In this document: positions 27,069 to 35,339 of the stretch, one piece after another | Layout: every line of letters starts with the position of its first letter | Numbering within the stretch: the first letter of the stretch is position 1 | Assembly (NCBI GenBank): GCA_021809495.1 | Contig: JAKAZI010000006.1 | Location: 1 to 48,112, forward strand | Length of the DNA stretch: 48,112 bases | Direction: 5' to 3' | Origin: Actinomycetes bacterium | GTDB taxonomy: Bacteria; Actinomycetota; Acidimicrobiia; Acidimicrobiales; RAAP-2 | The notes under the pieces: generated by a model | Told to the model about the DNA's origin: nothing | The model's input: the letters and a program-made list of their open reading frames with translations, nothing else | The model's database searches: none | Program-made: the position numbers and the translations under genes

Positions 27069-28771
27069 TGGCGGGGCCGCGCGCGGTTCGTGTGGTGACC
27101 GAGGTCGCCGCCGTCGACCGCCCCTTTGACTACCTGGTGCCCGAGCACCTCGCTTCACTGGGCATCGGCGATCGCGTTCGCGTGGACTTCAATCACCGCA
27201 GCGTGCGCGCCTGGGTCGTCGGCGAGGCGACGCCCGAGCCCGATCTCAAGCCCATCGCAAAGTGGTTGGGCTACGGTCCGCCGGCCGAGATGCTCGAGTT
27301 CCTGTCGTGGGCGAGCGACCGCTGGCTGGCGCCGCTGGCCCGATTCCTCGTGTCGGCGTCGCCGACGCGTCTGGTGACGTCCCTGCCGCCGGCGCCGCCG
27401 GCGCGGGCGCTCAGCGCCGCGATCACCGGCCGGCTCGTCGAGTTCGCACCGGGCGTCGTCCAGCTGTCCCCGACGACCGACCCGCTCGACTTCGTGCTCT
27501 CGGCCTACCGCGCGGTCCAGTCGACACCCGGCAGCCTGCTCGTCGTCGCCCCGACCGACGCCTGGGCGCGCCGACTGCGCGGACGCCTCGAACAGCGAGG
27601 GTGCGAGGTGGCGGGCACCGACCAGTGGGATCGTATGCGCGCGGGATGGCCGATCGTCGTGGGCGCGCGCGGCGCGGCGATGGCCCCGGTCCCGCACGTC
27701 TCCGGGGCGGTCGTCTTGGACGTGGACGACGAGTCGCTTCGCTCAGACTCGGTGCCCACGTGGCACGCCTACGACGTGCTCGCCGAGCGGTGCCGCCGCG
27801 AGGGTCGACCGCTCTGGGCCAGTTCGATGTTCCCGAGCCCGCGATTCCTGCTCGGGAGCTGGTACCGCGGCGGCGACATCGCGGGTGGGTGGCCTCGGCT
27901 CGCGGTCGTGGACCGACGCGGCGGCGACCCCCACGACGGACTCCTCGCGCGAGAGACGCTCGACGACGTGCACCGGGCGCTCGCCGGGAATGAGCCGGTG
28001 GCGGTCGTGGTCGTGCACCAGCGCCTCGGCCGGGGACGTCTGCTCGCGTGCGCCCAGTGTCACGAGTTGTATCGCTGTTCGGTGTGCACCCAGGCCGAAG
28101 AGGAAGTCGACGACGCGGTGGCGTGCGCGAGCGCCCACGAACCGCGCGAGCGATTCTGTCGCTCGTGCGGCTCGACCCGCGTCAAGCGGCTGCGTCAGGG
28201 TGTCAGCACCGTCCAGCGAGACCTCGAAGCGCAGCTCGGCCAGCGGATCAGCGTGGTGACCGCCGCCGACCCGCTGGACGTGGAGCTGGCTCGGGTGGTC
28301 GTGGGCACCGAAGCGGTGTTTCAGCGGGTGCGCCGTGCGTCGCTCGTGGTGATCGATGACTTTGACCAGTACCTGCTCGCCGCACGCGAGTCGGCCCGCC
28401 GCCAGGCGGTGGGCGTGGTCGGTCGAGCGGGGCGACTCGTCGGCGCGCGCCGCGAGGGTCGCGGGCACGTCGTTGCCCAGACGCGTCGCGGCGAGGACCC
28501 GGTGCTTCGCGCGCTCGCCGAGGGTTCGTTCGAGGAGCTGCTCGACGAAGAACTCGAGACGGCGCGCGTGCTCGGACTGTCCCCGTTTGGCGCGACGGCG
28601 TCCTTGCGCGGCGACGGTGCCGACGACTTCGCCGCGGCGCTCGACGGATCGCGGGTGCGCGTCAGCACCGGCGCGGGCGGCGTGGTGGTACGCGCGCCGG
28701 ACGTCGAGACGTTGCTGACGGCGCTGAGGGCCCCTACGCGTCCGCCCTCCCTGCGCATCGCGGTCGAGTGA
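27068..28771 (+). CDS. priA: PriA-like primosomal protein without helicase motifs
   Basis: 567 residues, shorter than E. coli PriA (about 730). The N-terminal 3'-DNA-binding domain starts VRVVTEVAAVDRPFDYLVPE. The zinc region (about residues 325-380) has CAQCHELYRCSVC and FCRSCG. The Walker A lysine motif is missing, and DEEH is replaced by LDVDDESL after VVGARGAAMAPVP, so ATP-driven unwinding is not expected. Mycobacterial PriA is likewise annotated as probably helicase-inactive. Its likely role is DNA binding and primosome assembly at stalled forks. GTG start shares its G with the metK stop. Confidence 0.92.
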   Translation: MAGPRAVRVVTEVAAVDRPFDYLVPEHLASLGIGDRVRVDFNHRSVRAWVVGEATPEPDLKPIAKWLGYGPPAEMLEFLSWASDRWLAPLARFLVSASPTRLVTSLPPAPPARALSAAITGRLVEFAPGVVQLSPTTDPLDFVLSAYRAVQSTPGSLLVVAPTDAWARRLRGRLEQRGCEVAGTDQWDRMRAGWPIVVGARGAAMAPVPHVSGAVVLDVDDESLRSDSVPTWHAYDVLAERCRREGRPLWASSMFPSPRFLLGSWYRGGDIAGGWPRLAVVDRRGGDPHDGLLARETLDDVHRALAGNEPVAVVVVHQRLGRGRLLACAQCHELYRCSVCTQAEEEVDDAVACASAHEPRERFCRSCGSTRVKRLRQGVSTVQRDLEAQLGQRISVVTAADPLDVELARVVVGTEAVFQRVRRASLVVIDDFDQYLLAARESARRQAVGVVGRAGRLVGARREGRGHVVAQTRRGEDPVLRALAEGSFEELLDEELETARVLGLSPFGATASLRGDGADDFAAALDGSRVRVSTGAGGVVVRAPDVETLLTALRAPTRPPSLRIAVE

Positions 28772-28776
28772 GCCGG

Positions 28777-28782
28777 TAGCCT
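28777..28782 (+). promoter_or_regulatory. -10 element of def
   Basis: TAGCCT, 6 bases before GTG 28789, no Shine-Dalgarno: leaderless pattern. It lies between the priA stop and def. The same hexamer precedes the infC leader. Confidence 0.5.
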
Positions 28783-28788
28783 GGTGCG

Positions 28789-29319
28789 GTGAGTACGCTG
28801 CCAATCCGCGTGTACGGCGACCCGGTCCTGACCCAGGTGACAACGCCGATCGAGGATATCAACGGGCGGATCGCCGCCCTGGCCGAGACGATGATCGAGA
28901 CGATGTACGAGGCGCCCGGCGCCGGACTCGCGGCGAACCAGATCGGCGTCCAGAAGCGACTTTTCGTCTACGACCAGGGCGACGGCCCCGTCGTCGTGGT
29001 CAACCCGGTGATCGTCGAGACCGACGGCGAGTGGACCTACGAGGAGGGATGCCTCTCGGTCCCGGGACTGAGTTGGGAGATCACGCGACCCAACGCCGTG
29101 CACCTGACCGGCTACGACCTCGACGGCAACGAGATCGACATCGAGACCGACGAGTACGAGGGCCGGATCTTCCAGCACGAGATGGACCACCTCGAAGGGG
29201 TGCTCCTGGTGGAACGTCTCGACGAGGACCAGCGTCGCGAGGCGAAGAAGCTGCTGCGAAAGCGGCGCCTCACCCTCGGCGCCGACCCTGACGGACTCGC
29301 CAAGTTGCTCGGCGAGTAG
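28789..29319 (+). CDS. def: Peptide deformylase
   Basis: 176 residues. All three motifs are intact: GAGLAANQIGV, EEGCLSVPGL (metal Cys) and QHEMDHLEGVL (two metal His and catalytic Glu). It removes the formyl group from nascent N-terminal methionine. It is paired with fmt, which adds that formyl group to initiator tRNA; fmt starts at the base after the def stop. GTG start is supported by the -10 spacing. Confidence 0.97.
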   Translation: MSTLPIRVYGDPVLTQVTTPIEDINGRIAALAETMIETMYEAPGAGLAANQIGVQKRLFVYDQGDGPVVVVNPVIVETDGEWTYEEGCLSVPGLSWEITRPNAVHLTGYDLDGNEIDIETDEYEGRIFQHEMDHLEGVLLVERLDEDQRREAKKLLRKRRLTLGADPDGLAKLLGE

Positions 29320-30198
29320 ATGCGCCTGGCATTCCTCGGGACGCCGTCGGCGGCTGTGGTGTCCCTCGGGGCGCTGTGCGAAAGCGGACACGACGTCGCC
29401 GTCGTAGTCACCAGACCTGACCGGCGCCGTAGCCGGGGATCGCATGCGTCAGCGAGTCCGGTCAAGATCGAGGCGCAGGCGAGGGGCATCCCGGTGATCC
29501 ATCGGGTCGCCGACCTGGCTTCCTTCGACGTCGATCGGGGCGTCGTGGTGGCCTACGGCGCGATGATCCCCGCGGCGGTGCTCGAACGCGTTCCCATGCT
29601 CAACGTCCACTTCTCGCTACTTCCGCGCTGGCGCGGTGCGGCGCCGGTGGAACGCGCGATCCTGGCGGGGGACCACGAGACCGGGGTGTCCATCATGTCC
29701 CTCGACGAGGGGCTCGACACCGGCCCGGTCCACCTCGAACGGCGCGTCGAGATCGGCGACGCGACACTCGGCGAGTTGCTGGACCGATTGGCCCGACTCG
29801 GCGCGCGGGCCCTGCTCGAGGTCCTCGACGATCGCGAACTGCTCGCGAGTCCGGTCGCCCAGGCGGGCGACGCGACCTACGCGACGAAACTGGACGCTGA
29901 GACGTTCCACCTCGACCCGACGAAGTCAGCCGAGGAAAACCTTCGCGTGATCCGTCTCGAACGGGCGTGGGTGATGGTCGGCGACCGGAGGATTCGACTG
30001 CTACGGGCGCGCGCGTTGAGCGACGGGTCCACGCTGGAACCGGGAACGCTCGATCGCCGCGACGGACACGTCGTGCTCGGTGTTCGCGCGGGTGCGCTGG
30101 TACTCGACGAGGTTCGCCCCGAGGGCGGGCGCACCATGCCCGCTGACGACTGGTGGCGCGGTCGGGTACGTTCGGACGACATCGTGCGGTGGCGGTGA
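29320..30198 (+). CDS. fmt: Methionyl-tRNA formyltransferase
   Basis: 292 residues, slightly short for the family (about 310). The catalytic domain has RLAFLGTPSAAVVSL, LNVHFSLLPRWRGAAPVERA (the SLLP motif and catalytic His/Asn region) and a C-terminal beta-barrel domain from about 200. The usual AYG segment is VVVAYGAMIP. It formylates Met-tRNA(fMet). There is no gap from def. In many actinobacteria rsmB follows; here rpe follows directly. Confidence 0.96.
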   Translation: MRLAFLGTPSAAVVSLGALCESGHDVAVVVTRPDRRRSRGSHASASPVKIEAQARGIPVIHRVADLASFDVDRGVVVAYGAMIPAAVLERVPMLNVHFSLLPRWRGAAPVERAILAGDHETGVSIMSLDEGLDTGPVHLERRVEIGDATLGELLDRLARLGARALLEVLDDRELLASPVAQAGDATYATKLDAETFHLDPTKSAEENLRVIRLERAWVMVGDRRIRLLRARALSDGSTLEPGTLDRRDGHVVLGVRAGALVLDEVRPEGGRTMPADDWWRGRVRSDDIVRWR

Positions 30199-30208
30199 GC
30201 GGTGTCTC

Positions 30209-30214
30209 TAGGCT
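30209..30214 (+). promoter_or_regulatory. -10 element of rpe
   Basis: TAGGCT, 7 bases before ATG 30222. It supports ATG 30222 over in-frame starts further upstream inside fmt. Confidence 0.45.
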
Positions 30215-30221
30215 GGGGACC

Positions 30222-30905
30222 ATGACCTCCATCAACGCGGGTCCAACGGGCCGGCTCCGCCTCGCCCCGTCGATCCTGGCGGCGGACTTCGGATCGCTGG
30301 CCGACCAGGTTCGTTCGATCGACGACGAGACCGACTGGCTGCACGTCGACGTCATGGACGGCCACTTCGTGCCCAACGTGTCGATCGGACCGCCGGTCGT
30401 GGCGTCGCTGCGTCGCTACAGCGCCCGCTTCTTCGACTGTCACTTGATGATGACCGAGCCCGGTCGGTACTTCGGGGCCTTCAAGGCGGCGGGGGCTGAC
30501 GGATGCACGATCCACGTCGAGATCGGCGACACCGCGGCGCTCGTCGCCGAGGCCCGCTCGCTCGGACTGCGCGTTGGCCTGGCGGCCAATCCCGACACCC
30601 CGTTTTCCGCCGTCGCTCCGTTCCTCGGCCAGATCGATCTGCTGCTGCTCATGACCGTGTTCCCGGGCTTCGGTGGACAGTCGTTCATCGGTGACGTCAT
30701 GGACAAAGTCGTCCAGGCCCGTCACGAGATCGAAACCCAGTCCGTGGCGGTGGACCTGGAGGTCGACGGGGGAATCGACGAGCGCACGGCGCCGCTCGCG
30801 GTCGCCGCCGGCGCGAACGTCCTGGTGGCCGGTTCGGCGATCTTCTCGCGGCCCGACCCCCTGGCGGCGGCCCGATCCCTGCGACTCGTGGCGAGTCACG
30901 CGTGA
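30222..30905 (+). CDS. rpe: Ribulose-phosphate 3-epimerase
   Basis: 227 residues. TIM-barrel signatures: LAPSILAADFGSLADQV, LHVDVMDGHFVPN (metal His/Asp), MTVFPGFGGQSFI and LEVDGGIDERTAP. It interconverts ribulose and xylulose 5-phosphates; ribulose 5-phosphate is also a precursor used by RibB downstream, which may explain the grouping with rib genes. The stop overlaps the ribD GTG. Confidence 0.97.
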   Translation: MTSINAGPTGRLRLAPSILAADFGSLADQVRSIDDETDWLHVDVMDGHFVPNVSIGPPVVASLRRYSARFFDCHLMMTEPGRYFGAFKAAGADGCTIHVEIGDTAALVAEARSLGLRVGLAANPDTPFSAVAPFLGQIDLLLLMTVFPGFGGQSFIGDVMDKVVQARHEIETQSVAVDLEVDGGIDERTAPLAVAAGANVLVAGSAIFSRPDPLAAARSLRLVASHA

Positions 30906-31885
30906 TCGACCTCGAAGAACTCATGGCCCGCGCCGTAGCCGAGGGCGAGAAGGCCCGCTTCCACGCGCCGCCGAATCCCTGGGTCGGCGCGTTGGTCGTC
31001 GACGCGCGCGGCGTGGTCCACGGTGTCGGTCACACGCAGGTTCCCGGTGACGCCCACGCCGAGGTCGTCGCGCTTCGCCACGCCGGTGAGGCATCTCGGG
31101 GCGCGACGCTCGTGGTGACCCTCGAGCCGTGCAGCCACACGGGCCGCACGGGGCCGTGCACCGAGGCGATTATCGAAGCCGGGATCACGTCGGTCGTGGT
31201 CGGCACACTCGATCCAGATTCGCGAGTTGCGGGATCGGGCGTGCGCGCCCTGCGCGACGCGGGCATCGACGTGAAGGTCGGCGTCGCGGAGTCGACGGTG
31301 CGCGAACAGCTGGCGGCCTACCTGTGGCATCGTGAGACCGGGCGGCCCTACGTGGTCGTGAAGGTGGCCGCCACCCTCGACGGTGTCGTCGCGATGGCCG
31401 ATGGCTCGAGCCAGTGGATCACCGGTGATGCGGCTCGTCGAGACGCCCACGTCCTGCGCGCGCGCAGCCAGGCGGTCATCGTCGGAGCCGGAACCGTTCG
31501 ACGTGACGACCCGAGATTGACGGCGCGCCTCGACGGGGTGGTGCTCGAACCGCTGCGCGTCGTCCTCGGCCAGGCGCCGCGCGACGCGAAGGTGCGCCCG
31601 TGCTGGGAACGTTCGGGCGATATCGCGACGGTGCTGGACGAACTCGGCGCCCACGGCGTGTTGCAGGCTCTCGTAGAGGGTGGTCCAACGACGGCGAGCG
31701 CGTTTATTGCGGCGGGAGCGGTGAATCGGATCGTCTGGTACGTGGCCCCCGCCCTCGCCGGCTCCAGCGGCACGGTCGGAGCGCTCGTGGACGTGGCGAC
31801 GGCAACGATTGGCGATCTGCGGCGCGCTCGATTGGTGGATGTGCGCGTAGTGGGCGAAGATGTGCGTATCGAATTGGAGGTCTAG
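30902..31885 (+). CDS. ribD: Bifunctional riboflavin deaminase/reductase RibD
   Basis: 327 residues. The N-terminal deaminase domain has the zinc site DAHAEVVALRHAGE and TLEPCSHTGRTGPCTEAI. The C-terminal reductase domain starts near residue 145 (VVVKVAATLDGVVAMADGSS, QWITG) with VGAGTVRRDDPRLTAR. It performs steps 2 and 3 of riboflavin synthesis. The reductase is compact, losing part of the usual loop before VLQALVEGGPTTASAF. GTG start overlaps rpe. ribBA follows directly, with no ribE between. Confidence 0.96.
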   Translation: MIDLEELMARAVAEGEKARFHAPPNPWVGALVVDARGVVHGVGHTQVPGDAHAEVVALRHAGEASRGATLVVTLEPCSHTGRTGPCTEAIIEAGITSVVVGTLDPDSRVAGSGVRALRDAGIDVKVGVAESTVREQLAAYLWHRETGRPYVVVKVAATLDGVVAMADGSSQWITGDAARRDAHVLRARSQAVIVGAGTVRRDDPRLTARLDGVVLEPLRVVLGQAPRDAKVRPCWERSGDIATVLDELGAHGVLQALVEGGPTTASAFIAAGAVNRIVWYVAPALAGSSGTVGALVDVATATIGDLRRARLVDVRVVGEDVRIELEV

Positions 31886-33105
31886 TGGCGCTATCGACGA
31901 TTGAAGAGGCGGTCCGCGCGATACGCGACGGCGGGATGGTCGTCGTCGTCGACGACGAGGATCGCGAGAACGAGGGTGACCTCATCATGGCCGCCGAGGA
32001 CGTGACGGCCGAATCCATGGCCTTCTACCTCGAGCACACCTCGGGTGTCTTTTGCGTGCCGTTGGAGTCTGCGCGGGCGGACGAACTCGACCTGCCGCTC
32101 ATGGTGGTCGCGAACACCGAAGCACAGCGCACGGCCTTCACCGTGACCGTCGACTACCGTCACGGCACGACGACGGGCATCTCGGCGCACGACCGCGCCG
32201 CGACGGTGCGCGCGCTGATTGATCCCGCGACGCGCTCGACGGATCTCAACCGGCCCGGGCACATCTTTCCGCTGCGCTACCGACCCGGCGGCGTGCTCAA
32301 GCGGGCCGGCCACACCGAAGCGACCGTTGACCTGTGCCGGCTGGCCGGCAAAGCACCGTCGGGGGTGCTCTGCGAGATCGTGAGCGCCGACAAGTCCGAC
32401 ATGGCCCGACTACCCGAGTTGGAGGCGTTCGCCGAACGCCATCACCTGCCGATCGTGTCGATCGCGGACCTCATTCGCTATCGCCGACACCACGAGAAGC
32501 TGGTCAAGCGCGTCGCCGAGGCGGCCCTGCCGACGGAGTTCGGCAACTTCCAGGCCGTGGTCTTTGAATCGATCCTGGACGGTGAACAGCACCTCGCCCT
32601 GGTCTACGGCGACATCGAGTCGACGTCGAACGTGCTCGTGCGGGTGCACTCGGAGTGCTTGACCGGCGACGTGTTGGGCTCGCTGCGTTGTGACTGCGGA
32701 CCCCAACTGCAGACGGCCATGATGAAGATCGCCGCGGAGGGCGCCGGCGTGGTCGTCTACCTGCGCGGTCACGAGGGACGGGGCATTGGCCTCGGTCACA
32801 AGATTCGCGCGTACGCGCTCCAAGAGAACGGTCACGACACGGTGGACGCGAATCTCGAGTTGGGTCTGCCGGTCGATTCGCGCGAGTACGGCATCGGCGC
32901 GCAGATCCTCGTGGACCTGGGTGTGACGTCGATGCGGTTGATGACCAACAACCCGAGCAAGTACGGCGGCCTCGAGGGGTTCGGGCTCAACATTGTCGAG
33001 CGGGTGCCGATCGAGAGCACGCCGACCCCGTACAACATCGACTACTTGCGCACGAAGCGCGAGCGCATGGGCCACATCCTGGGAGGACTCGATGACGTCG
33101 AATGA
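31885..33105 (+). CDS. ribBA: Bifunctional DHBP synthase / GTP cyclohydrolase II
   Basis: 406 residues. The RibB half (about 1-200) has the acidic site VVVDDEDRENEGDLIMAAED and HTEATVDLCRLAG. The RibA half has the zinc cysteines GDVLGSLRCDCGPQLQ and LRGHEGRGIGLGHKI, and the C-terminal MTNNPSKYGGL. It supplies both riboflavin precursors. GTG shares its base with the ribD TAG; GGAGG lies 6 bases upstream. Confidence 0.97.
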   Translation: MALSTIEEAVRAIRDGGMVVVVDDEDRENEGDLIMAAEDVTAESMAFYLEHTSGVFCVPLESARADELDLPLMVVANTEAQRTAFTVTVDYRHGTTTGISAHDRAATVRALIDPATRSTDLNRPGHIFPLRYRPGGVLKRAGHTEATVDLCRLAGKAPSGVLCEIVSADKSDMARLPELEAFAERHHLPIVSIADLIRYRRHHEKLVKRVAEAALPTEFGNFQAVVFESILDGEQHLALVYGDIESTSNVLVRVHSECLTGDVLGSLRCDCGPQLQTAMMKIAAEGAGVVVYLRGHEGRGIGLGHKIRAYALQENGHDTVDANLELGLPVDSREYGIGAQILVDLGVTSMRLMTNNPSKYGGLEGFGLNIVERVPIESTPTPYNIDYLRTKRERMGHILGGLDDVE

Positions 33106-33625
33106 CCAGACCGAGTTCGACCCGGCCCGAGGCGAGGCGATTCGCAATGCAGTCGGGACCTATCTCGAGGGAAGTCATGACGGACGGGGACTGCGCATCG
33201 CCATTGTGGCGGGGCGTTTCAACGGCGCGATCACGACGAGACTGATCGACGGGGCGCTCGCGGCGCTCGACGAGGCCGGCGTGTCGCGCTCGGACATCAC
33301 CGTGGCGTGGGTGCCGGGCGCCTACGAGATCCCCATGATGGCGCTCTCCTTCGCCGACGCTCCGCTCGCGGTCGACGCGGTCATCACGCTCGGCGCGGTG
33401 ATCCGCGGGGACACCGGGCACTACGAGATCGTGGCCGGCGAAAGTGCCCGGGGCGTTCAAGACGTGCAGTTGACCACCGGGGTGCCCGTCATCTTCGGGG
33501 TCTTGACGACCAATACGGTGGACCAGGCACTGGAGCGTTCGCTGCCCGACGAGACCAATAAGGGACGCGAGGCGGCCCTGACGGCCCTCGAGATGGTGTC
33601 CCTGCTGCGCCAGCGTTCGGGATGA
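33092..33625 (+). CDS. ribH: 6,7-dimethyl-8-ribityllumazine synthase
   Basis: 177 residues. Motifs: IVAGRFNGAITTRL, WVPGAYEIPMMAL, GAVIRGDTGHYEIVAGESAR. It condenses the RibBA and RibD products to lumazine. Riboflavin synthase (ribE), the next enzyme, is not in the window. ATG 33092 has GGGAGGA just upstream and overlaps ribBA by 14 bases. The N-terminus has about 30 extra residues before the first strand. Confidence 0.96.
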   Translation: MTSNDQTEFDPARGEAIRNAVGTYLEGSHDGRGLRIAIVAGRFNGAITTRLIDGALAALDEAGVSRSDITVAWVPGAYEIPMMALSFADAPLAVDAVITLGAVIRGDTGHYEIVAGESARGVQDVQLTTGVPVIFGVLTTNTVDQALERSLPDETNKGREAALTALEMVSLLRQRSG

Positions 33626-33825
33626 GAGTCAACGGGGTGGTCGTCGAGTTCGACGAGCATCGAGGCGACGGCTGGATCGACTGTGACGACGGGCGGTGGT
33701 ACTTCCACTGCGTCGACATCGCCGACGGGACCCGCCGGATTGACAACGGCAGCGAGGTGAGCGGGATTCGCGACGTCGGACACCGCGGCGCCGACGAAGT
33801 CCGCGACGTTCGCCCTCGTCGCTAG
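33622..33825 (+). CDS. Cold-shock-domain-like small protein
   Basis: 67 residues. VNGVVVEFDEHRGDGWIDCD resembles the first strands of a cold-shock domain with an altered RNP1 (RGDGWI for KGFGFI); WYFHCVDIADGTRRI replaces the RNP2 VFVH block with YFHC. Similar FHC..IADGTR proteins are common in actinobacteria. Probable nucleic-acid binding, unproven. ATGA overlap with ribH; four-base tail-to-tail overlap with the next gene. Confidence 0.75.
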   Translation: MRVNGVVVEFDEHRGDGWIDCDDGRWYFHCVDIADGTRRIDNGSEVSGIRDVGHRGADEVRDVRPRR

Positions 33826-34103
33826 TGCGAGTCGGTGCTCGCCGCGCGCACGTAGACCTGCTGGACCTCGGCCAAGGCGCTGCGGTAGAGACCGACGTGC
33901 TCGCCCAGACGGTCGCCACCGGCCTGGACCATGGCATTGACGACGTCAATGGCGAGCTGCGCCGCGGGAAGGTTGGGGGGCGTCTCCGCTAGGTGCACGG
34001 CCGCCAACTGGATCATGTGGAAGAGGTGGTTGCCGAGGATTACCTCGACGGGGGTGGAGCGAATCCACTCGATCTCGTCAGCGGCGCCGTTGTCGTCGGT
34101 CAT
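33822..34103 (-). CDS. DUF1844-like protein
   Basis: 93 residues, all-helical and soluble. LAAVHLAETPPNLPAAQLAI followed by DVVNAMVQAGGDRLGEHV and a C-terminal ALAEVQQVYV is the pattern of DUF1844 proteins, whose function is not known. These are often near infC in actinobacteria, as here. A leaderless promoter (TACCGT, 6 bases before the ATG) drives it. It is convergent with the cold-shock-like gene. Confidence 0.75.
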   Translation of the reverse strand: MTDDNGAADEIEWIRSTPVEVILGNHLFHMIQLAAVHLAETPPNLPAAQLAIDVVNAMVQAGGDRLGEHVGLYRSALAEVQQVYVRAASTDSH

Positions 34104-34109
34104 GGTTCA

Positions 34110-34115
34110 ACGGTA
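34110..34115 (-). promoter_or_regulatory. -10 element of the DUF1844-like gene
   Basis: TACCGT on the minus strand, 6 bases before ATG 34103; leaderless arrangement. Confidence 0.5.
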
Positions 34116-34236
34116 GCGGCCGGCGCGACGCCGCATCGACTGGGCGGCCAAGGTCGGCGGGGCGTGGTGCGTCGATGCGACGGTGGGTGCGACCAGCGCA
34201 TATCGGAGTGGACGGCTAGGTCCGCCGGTGGTGGTG

Positions 34237-34950
34237 CTACGGCACCCGGCCCCCGGTGGCGGCGAGGGTGGGCTCGATCGGCGACATCGCGATGACGTTG
34301 CCCACCGTGGCCGAGGGACCCTTGCACCTCGCCAATGGAGTGTGCAGGATCAGCGGCGTGGAGACGCGCGCCGCGGGGATAGTCACGGCGACGCGCCGGC
34401 TCAACTCGCTGTAGCCCGTGTAACACGCGATCTGGGCAAAGAACACGTAGCCCGACGCACCGGGCGCGATCGAAAACGGGGGTGGTACGTCAGTTGCCAT
34501 CGGCCATCCGCCGGTCGGGTGGTGGGCGAAGCGGAACGGCAGTGCGACACCGTGTGCGTCGTAGGCAACGATCCTCACGTAGCCGTGCAGCGAACAGGGG
34601 TGTGACGACGTGTTCGTGATCGTGATCGCGTGAGCCTCTTCCTGGGTCGCGCCCCCGACGTAGGGTCCGTTCGTGACCGAGATCGCACCGGCGCGACACA
34701 GACGTGGGGTGGTAAGGACGGCCGTGGCGCGACCGGTACCCGGAGCGGTGCGCGTCTCCGTGGCCGCGATGCTCGCGGCCACAATCAGGAACACGAAGAT
34801 CAGGGCGACCACACGACGTCGCCCAGTGAGGGAATCGGGCGAGTCGCCCGTCGCGGCTCGGCTCACGGGCCGGGGCGTCGCTCCTCGAGAGATGGCCCGT
34901 GGGCTCTTTAGAGACTCGACGATTCGTGAGAGACCTGTGTGCGACCTCAC
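34237..34950 (-). CDS. Membrane-anchored DUF4232-like secreted protein
   Basis: 237 residues: a basic cytoplasmic N-terminus (1-45), one membrane helix (about 46-63), then an extracytoplasmic domain with four cysteines (C85, C119, C176, C209). The pattern LCRAGAISVTNGPY, AITITNTSSHPCSLHGYVRI and AYDAHGVALPF fits the DUF4232 family of actinobacterial exported proteins, function unknown. GTG start with TAGGCT 6 bases upstream. The 133 bases between this stop and the DUF1844-like gene show no gene or clear terminator. Confidence 0.75.
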   Translation of the reverse strand: MRSHTGLSRIVESLKSPRAISRGATPRPVSRAATGDSPDSLTGRRRVVALIFVFLIVAASIAATETRTAPGTGRATAVLTTPRLCRAGAISVTNGPYVGGATQEEAHAITITNTSSHPCSLHGYVRIVAYDAHGVALPFRFAHHPTGGWPMATDVPPPFSIAPGASGYVFFAQIACYTGYSELSRRVAVTIPAARVSTPLILHTPLARCKGPSATVGNVIAMSPIEPTLAATGGRVP

Positions 34951-34956
34951 GAGCGG

Positions 34957-34962
34957 AGCCTA
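34957..34962 (-). promoter_or_regulatory. -10 element of the DUF4232-like gene
   Basis: TAGGCT on the minus strand, 6 bases before GTG 34950. Identical to the hexamer before the EamA gene at the same spacing. Confidence 0.5.
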
Positions 34963-35200
34963 CCCACGGTGGGTGTCGGCGCGAGGACCGTTTCCAACGA
35001 CGGCCAGGGCGACGCGGGGCGTCGGCGCTCGCCAGTCGGTATCATAAAGTCCTGGTCAGGTTAGAGAACCTACTGCCGGACACTGCGATTGGCGGTGCGA
35101 GGGGGTGCGCAGCGGCGACGCGCGACCGGGTGTGAGCGCGATAGAACTGTCTCGCGAGCGCGCCGCATCACGTGTGTCGTCCTCGTGCGCGTCGCTCTGC
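34963..35200. other. Intergenic region between the DUF4232-like gene and the infC promoter
   Basis: About 240 bases with no convincing gene on either strand. It includes an AT-rich spot near 35037-35050 (TATGAT on the minus strand at 35046-35041), which could be a further promoter for the minus-strand gene but lacks a -35. Nothing else is supported. Confidence 0.4.
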
Positions 35201-35206
35201 TAGCCT
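35201..35206 (+). promoter_or_regulatory. -10 element of the infC operon
   Basis: TAGCCT. A start about 6 bases downstream (near 35213) gives a leader of roughly 120 bases before infC. The hexamer is the same as that before def. Confidence 0.45.
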
Positions 35207-35212
35207 TGTCGG

Positions 35213-35333
35213 GCAGTTCACAGCAAGCGAGGTTGGCGACGCCAACGTCCACCTGGGTATGAAAAGTACGCCGGGTCTAGAGTCTTCGCCTCGCTTGCCG
35301 TGGCGGCGCCACGGCGTCGCGTAGAGCAAGGAG
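35213..35333 (+). promoter_or_regulatory. Structured 5' leader of infC-rpmI-rplT
   Basis: Three perfect complementary pairs are present. A 10-bp long-range stem: 35223-35232 (GCAAGCGAGG) with 35289-35298 (CCTCGCTTGC). Inside it, GTTGG/CCAAC (35232-35246). An 8-bp hairpin, GCCGTGGC-GGC-GCCACGGC (35297-35315), overlaps the long stem by two bases, so the two compete. The hairpin ends 12 bases before the Shine-Dalgarno AAGGAG (35328-35333). infC-rpmI-rplT leaders in other bacteria are autoregulated by L20 or IF3; this could be an actinobacterial version. Confidence 0.6.
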
Positions 35334-35339
35334 ATGCTT

